Source of the DNA: an uncultured Sutterella sp.
GTDB lineage: Bacteria > Pseudomonadota > Gammaproteobacteria > Burkholderiales > Burkholderiaceae_F
NCBI GenBank assembly: GCA_949287305.1
Contig: CASEFX010000034.1
Location: 248,001 to 312,000, forward strand
Length of the DNA: 64,000 nucleotides
Direction: 5' to 3'
Under the pieces are notes generated by a model, which saw only the letters and a program-made list of their open reading frames with translations, did no database searches and had not been told where the DNA came from. This document shows positions 18,739 through 27,107 of the stretch, one piece after another; the stretch's first letter is position 1; every line of letters begins with the position of its first letter. The position numbers were made by a program, and so were the translations under genes.

Positions 18739-19392
18739 TCACTTGTGGCTGATTTTGCGGACGATCCAGTCGCCGATCATCTGAATGCCCTGCACGAGAA
18801 CGATCAGGATGAGAACGACCGTCCACATGACTTCGGGCATGAAGCGCTGATAGCCGTAGCGGATGCCGAGGTCGCCGAGGCCGCCCCCGCCGATGGCGCC
18901 CGCCATGGCGCTGTAGCCGATCAGGGCGATGATCGAGATCGTGAGACCCGAGACGATGCCGGGCATCGCTTCGGGAAGCAGGATCTTCATGACGATCTGC
19001 AGGTTCGTGGCGCCCATGGACTGCGCCGCTTCGATGAGGCCCTTGTCGACTTCACGCAGGCTCGTTTCGACGATGCGCGCGATGAAGGGCGCGACGGCGA
19101 GCGTGAGCGGCACGACCGCGGCGGCCGTCCCGATCGAAGTCCCCACGACGAGGCGCGTAAAGGGAATGATCGCGACGAGGAGGATGATGAAGGGCACCGA
19201 ACGGAGCGCATTGATCACGGTTCCGAGCACGGCGTTGAAGGCGGGCATCGGAACGAAGGACTTGCGGTCGGTGATGAAGAGAACGACCCCGAGGGGAACG
19301 CCGAGAAGCGCGCCCACGCCCCCGGAGATGGCGACCATCGCGAGGGTTTCGAGGAGCGACTGCCAAATGATGACGAGCATGTCAGAGGACAT
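18739..19392 (-). CDS. metI: Methionine ABC transporter permease MetI
   Basis: A 217-aa inner-membrane permease of the D-/L-methionine importer, with about five transmembrane helices. The EAA loop that contacts MetN is visible as EAAQSMGATNLQIVMKILLPEA. The ATG at 19392 overlaps the last 11 bases of metN and is preceded by GGAGGAA inside metN, indicating translational coupling. No gene for the MetQ binding lipoprotein follows; the next gene downstream is tRNA-Gly. Confidence 0.95.
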   Translation of the reverse strand: MSSDMLVIIWQSLLETLAMVAISGGVGALLGVPLGVVLFITDRKSFVPMPAFNAVLGTVINALRSVPFIILLVAIIPFTRLVVGTSIGTAAAVVPLTLAVAPFIARIVETSLREVDKGLIEAAQSMGATNLQIVMKILLPEAMPGIVSGLTISIIALIGYSAMAGAIGGGGLGDLGIRYGYQRFMPEVMWTVVLILIVLVQGIQMIGDWIVRKISHK

Positions 19393-20431
19393 CGTTGAGT
19401 TCCTCCACGATTACGCCGCGGGAGCGGATGAATTCGATGACGCGGATGTAGTCCGCGATGGGGGTTTCGACGAGCACCGTGAGGGTGCCGAGCGTGCGGC
19501 CGTGCAGGTCGTCGACCGTGCCGCGAAGAATGCTCAGATTCACGTGGAAGCGCTGCGAGCACTCTGAAATGACGGGCTTCGTGACTTCGCTCCCCACGAA
19601 GGCAAGGCGAAGAAGATGCACGGACTTGCCTTCCTCGGCGTTTTCGCGGGCCGCGCGGAAGACCCGGATCACCGATTCGGGAAGGTCGCGCGCCATGACG
19701 TTCCCGATCAGGGCGCGGGTCGTTTCGGACTGCGGACGGCTGAAGATGTCGATGACGTCGCCCGACTCGACGATTTCGCCCTGATTCATCACGACGACGC
19801 GCTCGCAGATCTGCTTCACGACGTTCATTTCGTGCGTGATCATGACGATGGTGACGCCGAGTTCGCGGTTGATCCGCTGCAAAAGCGCAAGCGTGGCGGT
19901 CGTCGTTTCCGGGTCGAGAGCCGAGGTGGCTTCGTCGGAGAGAAGAACCTTCGGGTCGTTCGCGAGGGCGCGCGCGATGCCGACACGTTGCTTCTGGCCG
20001 CCCGAGAGCTGCGAGGGATACTTGTTGGCGTGTTCGGAAAGGCCCACGAGCTCGATGAGGGGCGTGATCTTTTCGCGGATCTTTTCTTCGGGGACGCCCG
20101 CGAGTTCGAGCGGAAGCGCGATGTTGCGGTAGACCGTGCGCGAGGAGAGCAGGTTGAAGTGCTGGAAGATCATGCCGATCGAACGGCGGGCCTCGCGGAG
20201 CTCCGCTTCCGAGAGGTCGGTCAAGACCTTGCCGTCCACCACGACGTTCCCCGACGTGGGACGGTTGAGAAGGTTGATGCATCGCACGAGCGTGCTCTTC
20301 CCGGCGCCCGAGCGGCCGATGATGCCGAAGATTTCGCCCGGACGGATCTCGAGCGAAACGTTCTTGAGCGCATCAAAGGTCTTCCCTTCGGGCGTCGTGT
20401 AGGTTTGCGTGATGTTTTGTAGTTTGATCAT
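19382..20431 (-). CDS. metN: Methionine ABC transporter ATP-binding protein MetN
   Basis: A 349-aa ATPase. Walker A GRSGAGKST is near 39-46, signature LSGGQKQR near 143 and Walker B VLLSDEAT near 163. The C-terminal about 80 residues form the NIL/ACT-like domain, which in E. coli MetN binds methionine and switches the transporter off when cytoplasmic methionine is high. So uptake is likely feedback-controlled at the protein level. Upstream is the tRNA-Lys cluster with its own terminator; I did not find a convincing promoter or a SAM riboswitch before metN. Confidence 0.96.
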   Translation of the reverse strand: MIKLQNITQTYTTPEGKTFDALKNVSLEIRPGEIFGIIGRSGAGKSTLVRCINLLNRPTSGNVVVDGKVLTDLSEAELREARRSIGMIFQHFNLLSSRTVYRNIALPLELAGVPEEKIREKITPLIELVGLSEHANKYPSQLSGGQKQRVGIARALANDPKVLLSDEATSALDPETTTATLALLQRINRELGVTIVMITHEMNVVKQICERVVVMNQGEIVESGDVIDIFSRPQSETTRALIGNVMARDLPESVIRVFRAARENAEEGKSVHLLRLAFVGSEVTKPVISECSQRFHVNLSILRGTVDDLHGRTLGTLTVLVETPIADYIRVIEFIRSRGVIVEELNDVL

Positions 20432-20560
20432 GGGATGTCCGCAGAAAGGGTTTCGGGACAGTGTAGGCGAGGCGCGGCGGCAAACCGTCGCGTCCGACCC
20501 GATTTTTCCGCATTCCTTGCGGTATTACCTCGAAGCAGTCGACTGCGGGGACGCCGTAAG

Positions 20561-20596
20561 GAAAAAGCCCGCCGCAGAACACTCTGCGACGGGCCT
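20561..20596 (-). terminator. Terminator of the tRNA-Lys cluster
   Basis: GCCCGCCGCAGA (20567-20578) pairs with TCTGCGACGGGC (20583-20594) with one mismatch, and TTTTTC follows on the reverse strand. Confidence 0.85.
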
Positions 20597-20600
20597 GATG

Positions 20601-20676
20601 TGGTGGGAACGTAGGGATTCGAACCCTAGACCGACGGATTAAGAGTCCGCTGCTCTACCAGCTGAGCTACGTTCCC
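20601..20676 (-). tRNA. tRNA-Lys(CTT), copy 2 of two identical genes
   Basis: A 76-base tRNA with CCA encoded. The acceptor GGGAACG pairs with CGTTCCC and the anticodon loop CTCTTAA gives CTT (reads AAG). It is base-for-base identical to the copy at 20709-20784. Confidence 0.97.
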
Positions 20677-20708
20677 GAACGCAGTTGCAAAACTACGTTT
20701 GCGAATTT

Positions 20709-20784
20709 TGGTGGGAACGTAGGGATTCGAACCCTAGACCGACGGATTAAGAGTCCGCTGCTCTACCAGCTGAGCTACGTTCCC
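20709..20784 (-). tRNA. tRNA-Lys(CTT), copy 1 of two identical genes
   Basis: Identical to the neighbouring tRNA at 20601-20676, with anticodon CTT. A 32-base spacer separates the two, consistent with a recent tandem duplication or gene conversion. Confidence 0.97.
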
Positions 20785-20803
20785 GGTGTGAATTGTCTCG
20801 TCT

Positions 20804-20879
20804 TGGTGGGTCGTGCGGGAATCGAACCCACGACCAACGGATTAAAAGTCCGCTGCTCTACCGGCTGAGCTAACGACCC
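20804..20879 (-). tRNA. tRNA-Lys(TTT)
   Basis: First gene of the array. A 76-base tRNA with CCA encoded; acceptor GGGTCGT, anticodon loop CTTTTAA, anticodon TTT (reads AAA/AAG). U34 of this tRNA is the classic substrate of MnmA and MnmC, both encoded in this window. Confidence 0.97.
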
Positions 20880-20932
20880 CCAGTAGGAAGCGTATGCTTC
20901 AGTTGGCGAGGAACAATCAACCTAGGGGATGA

Positions 20933-20961
20933 ATCATACCTGAACCGGAGAAAAATGTCAA
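20933..20961 (-). promoter_or_regulatory. Strong sigma70 promoter of the tRNA-Lys array
   Basis: Reverse-strand TTGACA (20956-20961) and TATGAT (20933-20938) are separated by exactly 17 bases. This is the best sigma70 match in the window, as expected for stable RNA. Confidence 0.88.
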
Positions 20962-21203
20962 GGACAATTTTTCCGGCAACCCCAAAAAAATCTGAACCGG
21001 GGGATTTCGACGATTGGCGGGTTGTTAGATTTGTTAGGGTAACCACTAACAACTTTAACCTTGGCAAACGCGAAATTTTCAGGCATCATACCATCATGCA
21101 AAGGGAATCCTTTTCTCATCCTATTGATATCAAAGAGATTTCTGTATTTGTAAGAGAGACGTTGCGGGCGACTATCTTTTGATGGACGCCTATAAAACAA
21201 CGC
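20962..21203. other. AT-rich intergenic stretch upstream of recA with repeated TTGTTAG heptamers
   Basis: The 354 bases between the tRNA-Lys array and recA hold no gene I can support and are clearly less GC-rich than the surroundings. Three copies of one heptamer occur: TTGTTAG at 21022-21028 and 21031-21037, and its complement CTAACAA at 21046-21052. This operator-like layout has no assigned binder. Confidence 0.5.
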
Positions 21204-21209
21204 TATAGT
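21204..21209 (+). promoter_or_regulatory. -10 element of recA
   Basis: CGCTATAGTC, 25 bases before the start. A possible TTGATG lies at 21179-21184 with a long 19-base spacer. No CTGT-N8-ACAG LexA box is seen nearby. Confidence 0.45.
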
Positions 21210-21233
21210 CGATTTTTTGAAAAGGGACAGATC

Positions 21234-22322
21234 ATGGCTGCCAAGAACAATCCTCCTCCGCGCCCCGAACGTTTGGAAGGCGAAGAACGCAAGAAGGCTC
21301 TGGCCGCGGCGCTCGCGAACATTGAAAAGCAGTTCGGCAAGGGCTCCATCATGCGCATGGCGGAAGGGGCCGAAGCCGAAGACATCGAAACGGTGTCGAC
21401 GGGCTCGCTCGGTCTCGACCTCGCGCTCGGCGTGGGCGGTCTGCCGCGCGGCCGCATCATCGAGGTCTACGGTCCGGAATCTTCGGGCAAGACGACGCTC
21501 GCCCTGCAGGTCATCGCGGAAATGCAGAAAAAGGGCGGCACCTGCGCCTTCATCGACGCGGAACACGCGCTCGACATCAAGTATGCGCAGCGTCTCGGCG
21601 TGCACCTTCCCGACCTTCTCATCAGCCAGCCCGACACGGGCGAACAGGCCCTTGAAATCACGGACGCCCTCGTGCGTTCGGGTTCGGTCGACCTGATCGT
21701 CGTGGACTCGGTGGCGGCCTTGACGCCCAAGAGCGAAATCGAAGGCGAAATGGGTGATTCGCTCCCCGGTCTGCAGGCCCGCCTCATGTCGCAGGCCCTT
21801 CGCAAGCTCACCGCCTCGATCATGCGCACGAAGTCGATGGTCCTCTTCATCAACCAGATCCGCATGAAGATCGGCGGCTACGGCAATCCGGAAACGACGA
21901 CGGGCGGCAACGCCCTCAAGTTCTACGCCTCGGTGCGCATGGACATCCGCCGCGTGGGTTCGATCAAGAAGGGAGACGAAGTGATCGGCAACCAGACGCG
22001 CGTCAAGGTCGTCAAGAACAAGGTGGCGCCTCCCTTCGGCGAAGCGGTCTTCGACATCCTCTACGGCGAAGGCATCTCGCGTCTCGGTGAAATCATCGAC
22101 ATCGGCAGCGAACTCGACGTGATTGAAAAGGCCGGCGCCTGGTACTCCTACAACGGCACGCGTCTGGGCCAGGGCAAGGAAAACGCCCGCGACTTCCTGC
22201 GCGCGAATCCCGAACTCTGCGAAGAGATCGAAAACAAGATCCGCGAACTCAAGGGCGTGCACCACAACACGGTGTCGAGCGACGAGTCCGTCGTGATGGA
22301 TGACGAAGACCTCGAACTCTAA
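21234..22322 (+). CDS. recA: Recombinase RecA
   Basis: A 362-aa DNA-dependent ATPase that forms filaments on single-stranded DNA, drives strand exchange and triggers LexA self-cleavage. Walker [10 protein letters not shown] is near residue 80, the [10 protein letters not shown] Walker B near 155, and the DNA-binding L2 region contains [19 protein letters not shown]. The acidic C-tail ([15 protein letters not shown]) is the usual autoinhibitory end. The ATG at 21234 is preceded by AGGGAC. recX follows 61 bases later across a UUCG-loop hairpin. Confidence 0.99.
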   Translation: MAAKNNPPPRPERLEGEERKKALAAALANIEKQFGKGSIMRMAEGAEAEDIETVSTGSLGLDLALGVGGLPRGRIIEVYGPESSGKTTLALQVIAEMQKKGGTCAFIDAEHALDIKYAQRLGVHLPDLLISQPDTGEQALEITDALVRSGSVDLIVVDSVAALTPKSEIEGEMGDSLPGLQARLMSQALRKLTASIMRTKSMVLFINQIRMKIGGYGNPETTTGGNALKFYASVRMDIRRVGSIKKGDEVIGNQTRVKVVKNKVAPPFGEAVFDILYGEGISRLGEIIDIGSELDVIEKAGAWYSYNGTRLGQGKENARDFLRANPELCEEIENKIRELKGVHHNTVSSDESVVMDDEDLEL

Positions 22323-22341
22323 CCGTCCGGCCATCCGGAGA

Positions 22342-22366
22342 GGAAAGGACCTTCGGGTCCTTTTCC
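22342..22366 (+). terminator. Terminator or attenuator between recA and recX
   Basis: GGAAAGGACC and GGTCCTTTTCC close a TTCG tetraloop and the T-run lies within the 3' arm. It probably lowers recX expression relative to recA by partial termination. Confidence 0.7.
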
Positions 22367-22383
22367 GTTCATGGGAGACGAAG

Positions 22384-23208
22384 GTGAAGCGTAAGAGCGT
22401 TGACAACTGGGAGGAAGGACAACTCTTCGTCTTCGGAGACGACGGCGAAGTACTGCCCTATACGGAGGCGCCGCCCGAACCAGCGCCCGAGGCGCCGGCC
22501 GCACCCGAGCCGGAACCCGAGGAGACGTTCGAAGCGAGATGGGGGGCCGCGGATGCGCCGCGCTCGGCCGAGGCCTTTCTGGCCGAACGCTCGGAGCGTC
22601 CCGAGCGCACGGGCCGGCGCGTCCGAAGGCGGGAGCCCGAGGATCCCTTTGAGTTCGAGTACTGCAACGATCCCGAGGAATGGGAGCGGCGCGCGAAGGA
22701 AAAGGCCGAAAAGAAGGGAAGAAAGCGCCCGAAGCGCAGTCTCAAGATGCGGGCCGCCGCGGCTCTCGCACGGCGCGAGTACACGAGAAAGGCGCTTCGC
22801 GAGAAGCTTCTTCGGGGGCTCGAGGAAGGAGAAACCGAGGCGGACGTCGACGAGGCCTTGAACGACATGGAGCGCTGGGGCTATCTCTCGGACGAGCGCT
22901 TCGCCAAGGTTCGCGCCCGCAACAAGGCCTCGGTCTTGGGCGACCGGCGCATCCGCGAAGAACTGCGCCGCGAAGGCGTGGCGCAGGAAACGGCGAAGAT
23001 CGCGATGAACGAGATCGCCGAGCCCGAGAACGTGCGCTGCTACCGTCTCTGGAAGCGCCGCTTCGGGGAACTGCCCGCGGACCGGAAGGAGCGCGAAAAG
23101 CAGATCCGCTACCTTCTCTATCGAGGCTTCAGCATGTCGAGCATCGACGACGTCCTTCGCGGCCGCGTGATCGTGGAAGAAGAGGAAGTGACGGACTGGG
23201 GACTCTGA
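22384..23208 (+). CDS. recX: Regulatory protein RecX with long N-terminal extension
   Basis: RecX proteins bind RecA filaments and inhibit or dismantle them. The RecX three-helix-repeat core begins near residue 115 (KMRAAAALARREYTRKALREKLL) and continues through MERWGYLSDERFAKVRARNK and IRYLLYRGFSMSSIDDVLRG. The usual family length is 150-260 aa. Here about 115 residues precede the core, rich in Pro, Ala and Glu then Arg/Lys, and look disordered. The GTG at 22384 has GGGAG upstream; an ATG at 22300 would overlap recA and read through the hairpin. Coupling with recA is as in many proteobacteria. Confidence 0.88.
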   Translation: MKRKSVDNWEEGQLFVFGDDGEVLPYTEAPPEPAPEAPAAPEPEPEETFEARWGAADAPRSAEAFLAERSERPERTGRRVRRREPEDPFEFEYCNDPEEWERRAKEKAEKKGRKRPKRSLKMRAAAALARREYTRKALREKLLRGLEEGETEADVDEALNDMERWGYLSDERFAKVRARNKASVLGDRRIREELRREGVAQETAKIAMNEIAEPENVRCYRLWKRRFGELPADRKEREKQIRYLLYRGFSMSSIDDVLRGRVIVEEEEVTDWGL

Positions 23209-23268
23209 TTTTGTAGAGGTTTTGCGTAAAAACCGGTGTCTTCGGCTTGTGCTCGGGGACGCCTTTGC

Positions 23269-23274
23269 TAAAAT
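23269..23274 (+). promoter_or_regulatory. -10 element of the TerC-family gene
   Basis: TTGCTAAAATTT, placing the transcript start near 23281, shortly before the candidate start codons. Confidence 0.45.
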
Positions 23275-23309
23275 TTTTCCCGTCTTACTCATTCTCCATG
23301 GAGGATATT

Positions 23310-24044
23310 TTGGAAGCGATTTGGGACATCCTGGTCAATCTGCACTGGGGCGCCATCGGTCAGATCATCATGATCGACATTCTCTTGGGGGGCGACAACG
23401 CCGTCGTCATCGCCATGGCCTGTCGAAACCTGCCGCACGAACAGCGCAAGCTCGGCATTTTCTGGGGTACGACCGGTGCGATCGCACTGCGCGTGATTCT
23501 GATCACCTTCGCCGTCATGCTGCTGGATCTCCCCTTCCTCAAGGTGGCGGGCGGCGTGCTCCTGCTCTGGATCGGCATGAAGCTTTTGATCCCGGACGAC
23601 GGCGCGCACGACAAGATCGAAGGGAGCGGCCGTCTCATCGGCGCGATCAAGACGATCATCGTCGCGGACTTCGTCATGAGCTTCGACAACGTCATCGCCA
23701 TCGCGGGCGCTGCGCAGCAGGCGCATGAAGCGCATCAGACGCTTCTCATCATCTTCGGCCTCGTCGTTTCGGTGCCCTTCATCGTGTTCGGCAGCCAGGT
23801 GATTCTGAAGCTCCTCGACCGCTTCCCGATCATCATCTACTTCGGCGGCGGCCTTCTCGGCTGGATCGCGGGCGGCATGGTCGTGAGCGACGCCTGGGTC
23901 GTCGAGCACTGGGCCGATGCAGCTTCGATGCACTATCCCGCGGCCGTGATCGGGGCGCTCATCGTAGTGGCGGCCGGCCACTGGATCGGCAAGCGCAAGC
24001 AAAAGGAAATCGACGCGCGTCACGCGCAGAAGACCGAAGGCTAA
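23310..24044 (+). CDS. TerC/YjbE-family integral membrane protein
   Basis: About 244 aa with seven or so hydrophobic helices. The paired family motifs are present: DILLGGDNAVVIAMA in the first half and ADFVMSFDNVIAIAGAA in the second, each with the conserved GDN/FDN acidic residues thought to bind metal. The family is linked to tellurite resistance, manganese export and metalation of exported proteins; the substrate here is unknown. Start choice: GGAGG (23300-23304) is ideally spaced for a TTG at 23310, while the in-frame ATG at 23298 has no ribosome site. I favour TTG, moderately. Confidence 0.88.
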   Translation: MEAIWDILVNLHWGAIGQIIMIDILLGGDNAVVIAMACRNLPHEQRKLGIFWGTTGAIALRVILITFAVMLLDLPFLKVAGGVLLLWIGMKLLIPDDGAHDKIEGSGRLIGAIKTIIVADFVMSFDNVIAIAGAAQQAHEAHQTLLIIFGLVVSVPFIVFGSQVILKLLDRFPIIIYFGGGLLGWIAGGMVVSDAWVVEHWADAASMHYPAAVIGALIVVAAGHWIGKRKQKEIDARHAQKTEG

Positions 24045-24071
24045 GCGCGAACAACTCGGCAACACATAAAA

Positions 24072-24099
24072 GAGAGGCGCCCGAAAGGGCGCCTCTTTT
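24072..24099. terminator. Bidirectional terminator between the TerC-family gene and mnmA
   Basis: AGAGGCGCCC and GGGCGCCTCT (24073-24082, 24087-24096) close a GAAA tetraloop and a TTT run follows. Confidence 0.88.
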
Positions 24100-24132
24100 C
24101 GCACGGGATAACCGTTTGAGAGCCGGTACCTC

Positions 24133-25227
24133 TTATCCGATGGTGTGCGACGTGTCGATGAAGCCGCCGCCGAGACAGACGTCTCCCTGGTAGAGCACGG
24201 TGCTCTGGCCGGGCGTGGCCGCCCACTGCGGTTCGTCGTCAAAGAGAAGCGTGAAGTTTTCCGCGCTCACGTCGGCGAGACGGCAGGGCGTGTCCTTCTG
24301 ACGATAGCGAGTTTTCACCGTGAGCTTCGCTTCGGGGTCGGGCGCGTGGCCCGCGACCCAGCTCGGTTCCGCCGCGCGCAGACGGTCGGCGAGAAGCCAC
24401 GGATGGTCGTGCCCCTGACAAATCCAGAGGGTGTTCGTCGCGAGATCCTTGCGGGCGACGAACCAGGGTTCGCCCGTCGCGTCCTTGAGGCCGCCCACGC
24501 CGATGCCCTTTCGCTGACCGAGCGTGTAGAAGGAGAGCCCCATGTGTTCGCCCACGACCTTGCCGTCGGGCGTCTTGATCGGGCCCGGGTGCGTGGGGAG
24601 GTAGCGGTTCAGGAATTCGCGGAAGGGACGCTCCCCGATGAAGCAGATTCCGGTCGAGTCCTTCTTCTTGGCGTTCGGCAGTCCGATGCGTTCGGCGAGT
24701 GCGCGCACCTGCGTTTTGAGAAGGCCGCCCACGGGAAAGAGCACGCGGGAGATCTGCTCCTGCGAGAGACGGTGCAGGAAGTAGCTCTGGTCCTTGTTCG
24801 GGTCCGTGCCGCGAAGGAGCTGCACGCCCGCTTCGGTGCGGCGCACGCGCGCATAGTGGCCCGTCGCGATCCAGTCGGCCCCCATCGTCATGGCGTGGTC
24901 GAGAAAGGCGCGGAACTTGATTTCAGCGTTGCAGAGGACGTCCGGATTGGGCGTGCGGCCCGCGCTGTATTCGCGAAGAAAGTCCGCGAAGACGCGTTCC
25001 TTGTACTCCTTGGCGAAGTTGACGGCCTCGATGTCGATGCCGATCACGTCCGCCGCGGCGGTCGCGTCGATGAAGTCCTGACGCGAGGAGCAGTATTCCG
25101 AATCGTCGTCATCCTCCCAGTTCTTCATGAAGAGGCCGATGACGTCGAAGCCCTGTTCTTTGAGGAGCCAGGCGCTCACGGCGGAGTCGACGCCGCCCGA
25201 GAGGCCGATCACAACTTTCTGACTCAT
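24133..25227 (-). CDS. mnmA: tRNA-specific 2-thiouridylase MnmA
   Basis: A 364-aa enzyme that adenylates and then thiolates U34 of tRNA-Lys, -Glu and -Gln at C2. The PP-loop [13 protein letters not shown] is near residue 9. The catalytic cysteines are in [12 protein letters not shown] (about residue 100) and [10 protein letters not shown] (about 200). The [11 protein letters not shown] block near 265 completes the signature. I use the ATG at 25227 because the PP-loop then lies at the normal distance; the longer reading from 25284 would overlap the next gene's promoter. It acts in the same wobble pathway as the MnmC-like oxidase at 14.4 kb. Confidence 0.97.
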   Translation of the reverse strand: MSQKVVIGLSGGVDSAVSAWLLKEQGFDVIGLFMKNWEDDDDSEYCSSRQDFIDATAAADVIGIDIEAVNFAKEYKERVFADFLREYSAGRTPNPDVLCNAEIKFRAFLDHAMTMGADWIATGHYARVRRTEAGVQLLRGTDPNKDQSYFLHRLSQEQISRVLFPVGGLLKTQVRALAERIGLPNAKKKDSTGICFIGERPFREFLNRYLPTHPGPIKTPDGKVVGEHMGLSFYTLGQRKGIGVGGLKDATGEPWFVARKDLATNTLWICQGHDHPWLLADRLRAAEPSWVAGHAPDPEAKLTVKTRYRQKDTPCRLADVSAENFTLLFDDEPQWAATPGQSTVLYQGDVCLGGGFIDTSHTIG

Positions 25228-25274
25228 GGTTTGGTGCGGGCGAACCGCCGATCGTCGCCGACCGGTCGAATCGC

Positions 25275-25280
25275 TACAAT
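25275..25280 (+). promoter_or_regulatory. -10 element of the nitronate monooxygenase-like gene
   Basis: CGCTACAATGC, 31 bases before the start codon. Confidence 0.55.
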
Positions 25281-25310
25281 GCAAATTCCCAATACGGTAA
25301 AACCAAGATT

Positions 25311-26393
25311 ATGAACGAAAACGATTCCAACCGTTCCCTTTCCGAGCGTCTCGAGGTGACGGCCCCGGTGTGGAGCGCCCCGATGGCGACGGACCTGCCG
25401 GCCGAATTCGTGGCTTCCGTCTCGGAGGCGGGCGGTCTCGGCGTGGTGCCCTCGGACGACGTCGCGGACCCGAAGGCCTACCTGGAAGCGCTGCGCAAGG
25501 GCACCGACAAACCCTTTGCCGTGGCGCTTCGCGCGCCCGACGTCAAGGCCTTTCCGCTCACGAAGGAATGTTCCTGGCGGTGGGCGAGGGTGTTCGTCGA
25601 GCGCTACCGCGAAGCGATCGAGCTCTCGGGCGCGGGGTGGACGGAAGCGAGTCTTGCCGACGCTTTTCTCGAATACGATCCCCTGAAGACCTTCGACGAG
25701 CGTTTCCGTTTCTGGCTCGAAGCGCGGCCCGCCGCGATGATCTCGACCTTCGGGGCCTTTCGCGAGCCCGAAGAAGACGTGCTTCGCGAAGCGGGCGTCC
25801 TCAATGTCGCGACGGCAACGACCCTGCGGGAAGCCAAGGTGGCGCGCGCCGCGCGCGTCGACGCGATCGTCGTGCAAGGCGCGGAAGCGGGCGGACCCCG
25901 CTGGTCTTCGGTCGACACGGGCGCGGCCGCGGTCGGGCTGATGTCTCTTCTTCCCCACGTGAAGCGTGCGACGGGACTGCCCCTGATCGCCGCGGGCGGC
26001 ATCGTTACGCCCGAGCAAGTGCGTGCGGCGAAGGTTCTCGGCGCGGATGCCTGTCTTGTCGGCTCAGCCTTCCTCACGACCGAGGAAGCCCGCGCGGACG
26101 GGTTTTATCAGTGGGCCGCCACGGAGAGCTCGCCCGCCGACTACGTGTACGGTCCCTTCGAAGGGACGACCGACGGGTGGTATCTGCGAAACGACTTCGT
26201 CTCGGGACTCTCGAAGGACCTCGCCGGCGCCGATCGGCCGCCCGCGGGCTTGTTCGAGCCCTGGACGGCGCAGCTGAGAAAGCGCCTCATGGCCGCGGGC
26301 GAAGGCGCGGCCGTGGCCTTGAGTTTCGGCCAGGCCGCGGGACGCGTGCCCTACATCCGCGTCGCCGACGTCGTGCGCGCGCTCAGCGCGTAA
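25311..26393 (+). CDS. Nitronate monooxygenase-like FMN TIM-barrel protein
   Basis: A 360-aa cytoplasmic protein of the 2-nitropropane dioxygenase/NMO family. Features seen: an N-terminal APVWSAPMATDLPAEFVASVSEAGGLGVVP strand-helix, an IVVQGAEAGGPRW segment where the family has its QGxEAGGHxG flavin loop, and PLIAAGGIVTPEQVRAAKVLGADACLVGSAFL as the phosphate-binding end. The usual His after AGG is replaced by Pro-Arg, so nitronate oxidation itself is uncertain; FabK-like or other FMN reactions are possible. Its last 11 bases overlap the convergent lrgB gene. Confidence 0.8.
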   Translation: MNENDSNRSLSERLEVTAPVWSAPMATDLPAEFVASVSEAGGLGVVPSDDVADPKAYLEALRKGTDKPFAVALRAPDVKAFPLTKECSWRWARVFVERYREAIELSGAGWTEASLADAFLEYDPLKTFDERFRFWLEARPAAMISTFGAFREPEEDVLREAGVLNVATATTLREAKVARAARVDAIVVQGAEAGGPRWSSVDTGAAAVGLMSLLPHVKRATGLPLIAAGGIVTPEQVRAAKVLGADACLVGSAFLTTEEARADGFYQWAATESSPADYVYGPFEGTTDGWYLRNDFVSGLSKDLAGADRPPAGLFEPWTAQLRKRLMAAGEGAAVALSFGQAAGRVPYIRVADVVRALSA

Positions 26394-27105
26394 GCCACTC
26401 GAGAACGGGAAGTCCCAGGTAGGGCGCGAGGAAGGCCGTCAGAAGGCCCGTGATCCCCATGGCGAGCCCGGAGAAGGCGCCCGCCTTGGGCGAAATGCTG
26501 AAGGCGGCGCTCGTGCCCATGCCGTGGGCGGAAACGCCGAGCGCCACGCCCTTGGCGGTGTCGGACGAAATGCGGATCAGGCGGAAGAAGCCTCGTCCGA
26601 CGACGGAGCCGAAGATCCCGGTAATGACGACAAGCGCCGCGGTGAGGTCGGGCATGCCGCCGATCGCTTCGGAAATCCCCATGGCGATCGGAGTCGTGAC
26701 GGATTTCGGCACGAGCGAGAGCAGCGTCTCGGTCGAAAGGCCGCAGAGCACGCCGATCACGACGACGCTCAGAATGGCGACGACGCCCCCGACGACGAGC
26801 CCCGTCACGAGGGGCACGAATAGCTGAATGAGGCGCGCACGCTGATCAAAGAGCGGAATGGCGAGCGCGACGGTCGCGGGACCGAGCAGAAGGTGAATCG
26901 TCTGCGCCCCTTCGAAATAGGTTTCGTAGGGGGTGTCCGTGACGACGAGCACGGCGATGAGGAGCGCGACGCTCACGATGATGGGGCTCAGGAGCGGAAA
27001 GAAGCGCGACTTGCGGTAGAGAACGTGCCCGAAAAGGTAGATTGCGAGCGTGAGCCCGAGCCAGAAGATGTTTTCGGACGCAAAATGCTGCCAGAGTTCC
27101 GTCAT
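26383..27105 (-). CDS. lrgB: LrgB/CidB-family membrane protein
   Basis: A 240-aa protein with about six to seven transmembrane helices. The family block PKSVTTPIAMGISEAIGG (about 130-147) and the closing AHGMGTSAAFSISPKAGAFSGLAMG are intact. LrgB works with LrgA; the pair is linked to control of murein hydrolases in Staphylococcus and to pyruvate uptake or overflow-metabolite transport in other bacteria. It starts two bases after the lrgA stop, so they form an operon. The 3' end overlaps the convergent NMO-like gene. Confidence 0.92.
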   Translation of the reverse strand: MTELWQHFASENIFWLGLTLAIYLFGHVLYRKSRFFPLLSPIIVSVALLIAVLVVTDTPYETYFEGAQTIHLLLGPATVALAIPLFDQRARLIQLFVPLVTGLVVGGVVAILSVVVIGVLCGLSTETLLSLVPKSVTTPIAMGISEAIGGMPDLTAALVVITGIFGSVVGRGFFRLIRISSDTAKGVALGVSAHGMGTSAAFSISPKAGAFSGLAMGITGLLTAFLAPYLGLPVLEWLTR

Positions 27106-27107
27106 GA

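Noticed and set aside
21130-21150. CTGTATTTGTAAGAG as a LexA box
   Set aside because: Only one CTGT half is present; the partner ACAG half is missing at the required spacing.
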